This document shows, one piece after another, positions 6,293-9,102 of a stretch of 9,102 nt of DNA. This stretch comes from Prevotellaceae bacterium (GTDB taxonomy: Bacteria; Bacteroidota; Bacteroidia; Bacteroidales; UBA932). Made by a program: the position numbers and the translations under genes. Positions within the stretch are counted from its first letter, which is position 1. The number at the start of each line of letters is the position of its first letter. The notes beneath the pieces are model-generated. The model searched no databases. It worked only from the letters and a program-made list of their open reading frames with translations, and was not told where the DNA came from. Location: positions 1 through 9,102 of the forward strand of contig JAITAP010000031.1 in the NCBI GenBank assembly GCA_031284065.1, given 5' to 3'.

Positions 6293-6332
6293 ACAAATAA
6301 ATTAAGTATAACTAACTAAGTATTTTTACTGT

Positions 6333-6518
6333 ATGGCACATCCTAAATCAAAAATTTCCAAGCAGCGCCGCAATAAGCGCAGAACACACTACAAGGCAAC
6401 AGCGCCAACGCTAAGCGTTTGCTCCAACTGCGGAGCGACTACGCTGTTCCACCGCGTTTGCCCCGAATGTGGATACTATCGGGGTCGTCTGGCGGTCGAA
6501 AAGCAGGTTACTGCATAA
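6333..6518 (+). CDS. rpmF: 50S ribosomal protein L32 (zinc-binding form)
   Basis: Small basic protein of the large ribosomal subunit, located near the peptidyl-transferase exit region. The 61-residue sequence has the standard MAHPKSKISKQRRNKRR start. It then has TLSVCSNCG and VCPECGYYRGR, giving a complete zinc ribbon with Cys30, Cys33, Cys43 and Cys46 (the C+ form, not the zinc-independent paralogue). Length and ending are typical. It lies between yceD and plsX, the usual order in many bacteria, and probably shares the yceD transcript; the hairpin at 6278-6292 lies in its leader. The downstream 179-bp gap could hold an internal signal that lets rpmF be expressed more strongly than plsX. Confidence 0.98.
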   Translation: MAHPKSKISKQRRNKRRTHYKATAPTLSVCSNCGATTLFHRVCPECGYYRGRLAVEKQVTA

Positions 6519-6606
6519 CCTAAGTGTCCTGTAAAGCAATAGCTTACATAATAAATAATGGCTAAAGTTTAACCCACTTCTCTGTTCTCCGCTTTTCGGT
6601 CGGCTA

Positions 6607-6634
6607 CCCGGCAAGCCCTTTTGGGCAAGCAGGG
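6607..6634 (+). other. Imperfect hairpin in the rpmF-plsX gap
   Basis: CCC at 6607-6609, GC at 6611-6612 and GCCC at 6615-6618 can pair with GGGC (6623-6626), GC (6629-6630) and GGG (6632-6634) around a TTTT loop. Interruptions are a G/A mismatch and an AA/AA internal loop. No T-run follows, so it is not a simple terminator. It could be an attenuator or RNA-stability element between L32 and plsX. The remainder of the 179-bp gap (6519-6697) contains only very short reading frames, such as a 16-codon one at 6643-6693, which I do not regard as genes. Confidence 0.55.
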
Positions 6635-6697
6635 ACGCAGACATGCCAAGACGCAAGAAAAATGGCGGAGCGCCGGGAGGGCTAATAATTTAATCAG

Positions 6698-7654
6698 ATG
6701 AGAATAGGCATTGACGTAATGGGCGGCGACCACGCCCCCGACGCAATAGTGCAGGGCGTAGTGCAGGCATACAGCGAGCTGGCAGAAGGTAGCCGGATGG
6801 TACTTTTTGGCGATAAAGCCAAAACGTTGGCAATTATGGCGCAGGCCGGCTTTGACGCAGCGCAGGTAGATATTGTGCACACCACGCAGGTTATCGAAAT
6901 GGGCGACCACCCGGCAAAAACCTTTCAGCAAAAGCCGGATTCGAGCATAGCCGTTGGCTTTCATACGCTCGCCAAAAAAGAAATAGATGGCTTTGCCAGC
7001 GCCGGCAGCACCGGAGCCATGCTGGTGGGCGCCATGTACACCGTGAAGTCGGTGGAGGGCGTAGTGCGCCCCTGCATACCGACTTTTATCCCGCAAACCA
7101 ACGGCAAGCTGGCGCTGCTGGTAGACGCCGGGCTCAACGCCGACTGCAAGCCGGAAATGCTGTGCCAGTTTGGCATGCTCGGCTCCATCTACGCAAAAAA
7201 TGTGCTGGGCATAGAAAATCCCCGCGTAGCCTTGCTGAGCAACGGCGAAGAGGAAGAAAAAGGAAACATGCTCACGCTCGCGGCGCACGGGCTGATGAAA
7301 AATTCGCGCAACTTCAACTTCGTTGGGAACATAGAGCCCAACAAGATTTACTTTGGCACCATTGCCGACGTGATTGTGTGCGACGGATTTGTGGGAAACA
7401 TTGTCCTCAAGCAGGCCGAAACCATGTACATGCTCGCGCACAAGCAGGGCGTAAAGAATGAATTTTTTGACCGCTTCAACTACGAGCTGTACGGAGGAAT
7501 GCCCGTAATAGGCGTTAACTCCACAGTGATAATTGGGCATGGACACTCGAACGCACAAGCCGTCAAAGCGATGATTCTGCAAACCGAGCGCGTGGTAAAG
7601 GCGCAGCTGGCAGAAAAAGTAAAAATCGCGCTAAACAACAATGCCCATGCCTAA
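6698..7654 (+). CDS. plsX: Phosphate acyltransferase (acyl-ACP:phosphate transacylase)
   Basis: Transfers the acyl group of acyl-ACP to inorganic phosphate. The acyl-phosphate made is used by the PlsY acyltransferase to acylate glycerol-3-phosphate, the first committed step of phospholipid synthesis. PlsX is a peripheral membrane enzyme. The 318-residue protein begins with the diagnostic IDVMGGDHAP (5-14). It then shows SAGSTGAML (101-109), VDAGLNADCKPEML (142-155), SNGEEEEKGN (181-190), CDGFVGNIVLK (228-238) and GHGHSN (280-285), all in the expected order, and has normal length. The ATG at 6698 directly opens the MRIGIDVMGG motif. Its end overlaps the start of fabH, so translation of the two is likely coupled. 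The GpsA enzyme encoded on the other strand supplies the glycerol-3-phosphate for the same pathway. Confidence 0.97.
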   Translation: MRIGIDVMGGDHAPDAIVQGVVQAYSELAEGSRMVLFGDKAKTLAIMAQAGFDAAQVDIVHTTQVIEMGDHPAKTFQQKPDSSIAVGFHTLAKKEIDGFASAGSTGAMLVGAMYTVKSVEGVVRPCIPTFIPQTNGKLALLVDAGLNADCKPEMLCQFGMLGSIYAKNVLGIENPRVALLSNGEEEEKGNMLTLAAHGLMKNSRNFNFVGNIEPNKIYFGTIADVIVCDGFVGNIVLKQAETMYMLAHKQGVKNEFFDRFNYELYGGMPVIGVNSTVIIGHGHSNAQAVKAMILQTERVVKAQLAEKVKIALNNNAHA

Positions 7655-8636
7655 GATTACCGCAGCCATAACAGGGGTAGGAGGATACATTCCCGACCAC
7701 ATCCTGACCAACGACGAGCTGAGCCGCATGGTCGATACCACCGACGAGTGGATAGTGGGGCACACGGGAATCCGTGAGCGGCATATCCTTAAGGGCGAAG
7801 GTATGGGCATGTCCGAAATGGGCGTAAAAGCTGTGGCGCAGCTGCTCGAAAAAACAAACACCTCGCCGGACGAAGTGGACTTGCTCATTTGCCCCACAGT
7901 TACGGGCGACATGATTTTTCCCTCCACCGCCTGCATTATTTGCGACAAGGTAGGCATTAAAAACGCCTTTGCCTTTGACGTAAACGCCGGATGCTCGGGG
8001 TTTCTTTACGGCTACACCATAGCAAAAAATTTTATCGAAAACGGCGCCCGGAAAAAAGTAGTAGTGGTAGCCGGCGAAAAAATGTCGGCGCTCACCGACT
8101 ACACCGACCGCAAAACCTGCCCCCTGTTTGGCGACGGCGCAGCCGCCGTGCTGGTAGAGCCAAGCAGCGAAGGCTTCGGTATGCTGGACGTAACGCTGCA
8201 CTCCGACGGCATAGGCCGCCAATTCCTCTACCAAAAAGCGGGCGGCTCGGCCTACCCGCCAAGCGAGGAGACGGTGCGACACCGCGAACACTTTATCTTT
8301 CAGGATGGCAACGCCGTGTACAAGCACGCCGTAACCAACATGTCGGCGGCAGCGGAGCTCATACTCAAGCGCAACAACCTGACGCACGACAACATCAGCT
8401 ACTTTATTTCCCATCAGGCAAACCTGCGCATCATCGACTCCGTGCGCAACCGGATGGGGTTAGAGGAAGAAAAGGTGCTGATAAACATCCACCGGGTGGG
8501 CAACACGTCGGCGGCGTCGGTGCCGCTGTGCCTGTGGGACTTTGAAAAGCGCTTCAAAAAAGGCGACAACATTATTATTGCCACGTTTGGCGCAGGGTTC
8601 ACGTGGGGAGCCGCGTACCTCAAGTGGGCATACTAA
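7647..8636 (+). CDS. fabH: 3-oxoacyl-ACP synthase III (beta-ketoacyl-ACP synthase III)
   Basis: Condenses an acyl-CoA primer, usually acetyl-CoA or a branched starter, with malonyl-ACP to begin fatty-acid synthesis. The catalytic triad is complete; counting from the ATG at 7641 it is Cys118 in NAGCSGFLYG, His258 in ISHQANLRII and Asn288 in RVGNTSAAS (each two lower from 7647). Other family marks are ITGVGGYIPD at the N-terminus, DEWIVGHTGIRER, GDGAAAVLVE and the ending FGAGFTWGAAYLKW. Two ATG codons two codons apart could start it. I prefer 7647, which gives the usual MPKITAAITGVGG beginning; 7641 would add only Met-Pro. Either way it overlaps the plsX end (8 or 14 bases), so coupled translation is expected. 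A tRNA gene follows 56 bp downstream. Confidence 0.96.
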   Translation: MPKITAAITGVGGYIPDHILTNDELSRMVDTTDEWIVGHTGIRERHILKGEGMGMSEMGVKAVAQLLEKTNTSPDEVDLLICPTVTGDMIFPSTACIICDKVGIKNAFAFDVNAGCSGFLYGYTIAKNFIENGARKKVVVVAGEKMSALTDYTDRKTCPLFGDGAAAVLVEPSSEGFGMLDVTLHSDGIGRQFLYQKAGGSAYPPSEETVRHREHFIFQDGNAVYKHAVTNMSAAAELILKRNNLTHDNISYFISHQANLRIIDSVRNRMGLEEEKVLINIHRVGNTSAASVPLCLWDFEKRFKKGDNIIIATFGAGFTWGAAYLKWAY

Positions 8637-8692
8637 AAACGCAAACCGCCCGCAACCGCCGCACGGCAGGCGTTGCCGGCTGTTGACAGCTT

Positions 8693-8764
8693 GGCCCTAT
8701 AGTTCAAGGGATAGAACGGAAGTTTCCTAAACTTTAAATACAGGTTCGAGTCCTGTTGGGGCTA
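8693..8764 (+). tRNA. tRNA-Arg (anticodon CCU)
   Basis: A full cloverleaf can be drawn by eye. The acceptor stem is 8693-8699 with 8757-8763, including two G-U pairs (the first pair among them). The D stem is GTTC/GAAC (8702-8705 and 8714-8717). The anticodon stem is GAAGT/ACTTT (8719-8723 and 8731-8735), with loop TTCCTAA (8724-8730) and anticodon CCT at 8726-8728, reading AGG arginine codons. The variable loop is four bases. The T stem is ACAGG/CCTGT (8740-8744 and 8752-8756) with loop TTCGAGT, and the discriminator base is A at 8764. CCA is not encoded, so it must be added after transcription. It lies 56 bp after fabH on the same strand; no promoter is evident in that gap, so co-transcription is possible. 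Confidence 0.95.
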
Positions 8765-8803
8765 CAAAACGGGAAATAAGAAACATCCAAAAACTTTTGT
8801 AAA

Positions 8804-8835
8804 GCGCTGTATCAAACAATGATACGGCGTTTTTT
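8804..8835 (+). terminator. Strong rho-independent terminator after tRNA-Arg
   Basis: CGCTGTATC (8805-8813) pairs with GATACGGCG (8821-8829) over nine base pairs, including one G-U, around a 7-base loop. Six T residues follow at once (8830-8835). It lies 40 bases after the tRNA 3' end and probably ends the fabH/tRNA transcript. Confidence 0.9.
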
Positions 8836-9102
8836 GCGTGTAGTAGGAGGTAATAGAAAGTATTAAAATAACGTAAAATTGCCTGCAATTTGCCTGCAAT
8901 ACTACAAAAAATAAATGCACGAAGTAATCATAGCTTTACCAAAATATATCTGCCTCATAGCATTTACCTCTTTTTTTATCTTGACGTAATTTCAAGATTT
9001 CCACAACATATCGTGCTACATGCCTCCACAATGAGAACAATAAACTCTACTATAGCTCTCCACCACATACTCCACAACGTGTGGTACTACGCATAGCAGA
9101 TG
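8836..9102. other. AT-rich stretch without a recognisable gene, possible integrated-element flank
   Basis: After the terminator the sequence turns AT-rich and none of the six frames gives a recognisable protein. The longest frame, about 68 codons, starts at a TTG inside the tandem repeat and has no domain I know. A 24-codon hydrophobic frame starts at 8915, and a frame open from the right edge on the minus strand stops after 28 codons. Besides the 11-bp tandem repeat described separately, there is a 7-bp inverted repeat ATCTTGA/TCAAGAT at 8978-8998, a CCACA/TGTGG hairpin at 9072-9084, and a GTAGTA/TACTAC pair at 8840-8845 and 8900-8905 that encloses the tandem repeat. Being directly 3' of a tRNA gene, this region could be the edge of an integrated element or its remnant. 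Confidence 0.45.
8879..8900 (+). repeat. Exact 11-bp tandem repeat downstream of tRNA-Arg
   Basis: TTGCCTGCAAT occurs twice back to back at 8879-8889 and 8890-8900. It lies about 115 bp beyond the tRNA 3' end. Short direct repeats in such positions can be arm-type binding sites of tyrosine recombinases, but no integrase gene is visible in the window, so that reading is only a possibility. Confidence 0.92.

Noticed and set aside
6643..6693. 16-codon frame in the rpmF-plsX gap
   Set aside because: Too short, with no supporting signal or family; other frames in the gap are equally open by chance.
6569..7582. Minus-strand frame of 337 codons opposite plsX
   Set aside because: Almost wholly antisense to plsX, whose motifs are complete; composition rich in His, Val and Ala is typical of a shadow frame in GC-rich genes.
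8664..8678. CGGCA/TGCCG hairpin between fabH and tRNA-Arg
   Set aside because: A 5-bp stem with no T-run; unlikely to end the fabH transcript, and the strong terminator lies after the tRNA.
8890..9096. 68-codon frame at the right end, starting at TTG
   Set aside because: It begins inside the tandem repeat, has no recognisable domain, and its composition looks like chance translation of AT-rich DNA.

Overview
The window looks like chromosomal DNA of a Bacteroidota (probably Bacteroidales) bacterium. The grounds are: no strong Shine-Dalgarno sequences before clear starts; two promoters of the TTTG-N20-TAnnTTTG form used by the Bacteroidetes primary sigma factor; a PD-(D/E)XK family putative transposase of a type common in that phylum; the yceD-rpmF-plsX-fabH gene order; and a tRNA gene with no encoded CCA. 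The assignment is inferred from gene content and signals, not from a database comparison.

Layout. Positions 1-177 lie downstream of galE and hold no gene I can support. From 178 to 4208 four genes read leftward (minus strand), in transcription order gpsA (glycerol-3-phosphate dehydrogenase), a PD-(D/E)XK putative transposase with a repetitive coiled-coil tail, deoC (deoxyribose-phosphate aldolase) and galE (UDP-glucose 4-epimerase). A 138-bp divergent promoter region (4209-4346) separates gpsA from a rightward group: a 55-residue 2[4Fe-4S] ferredoxin, a rho-independent terminator, and a CPBP (CAAX-like) membrane protease. A new promoter at 5640-5671 then starts the conserved block yceD (DUF177), rpmF (L32), plsX and fabH. 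A tRNA-Arg(CCU) gene and a strong terminator follow. The last ~265 bases are AT-rich, contain an exact 11-bp tandem repeat and small inverted repeats, and carry no recognisable gene.

How the genes relate. gpsA and plsX both feed phospholipid synthesis: GpsA makes sn-glycerol-3-phosphate, PlsX makes acyl-phosphate from acyl-ACP, and FabH starts fatty-acid elongation. YceD and L32 belong to the large ribosomal subunit, so the block couples ribosome and membrane synthesis as in many bacteria. deoC and galE serve central sugar and nucleoside metabolism.

Most of the window is ordinary housekeeping DNA, and I did not find a convincing new multi-gene system. The places most worth a second look are the tRNA-Arg 3' flank as a possible integration site, the in-frame 21-bp repeat array in the putative transposase gene, and several hairpins and repeats in the non-coding leaders of yceD, rpmF and plsX.
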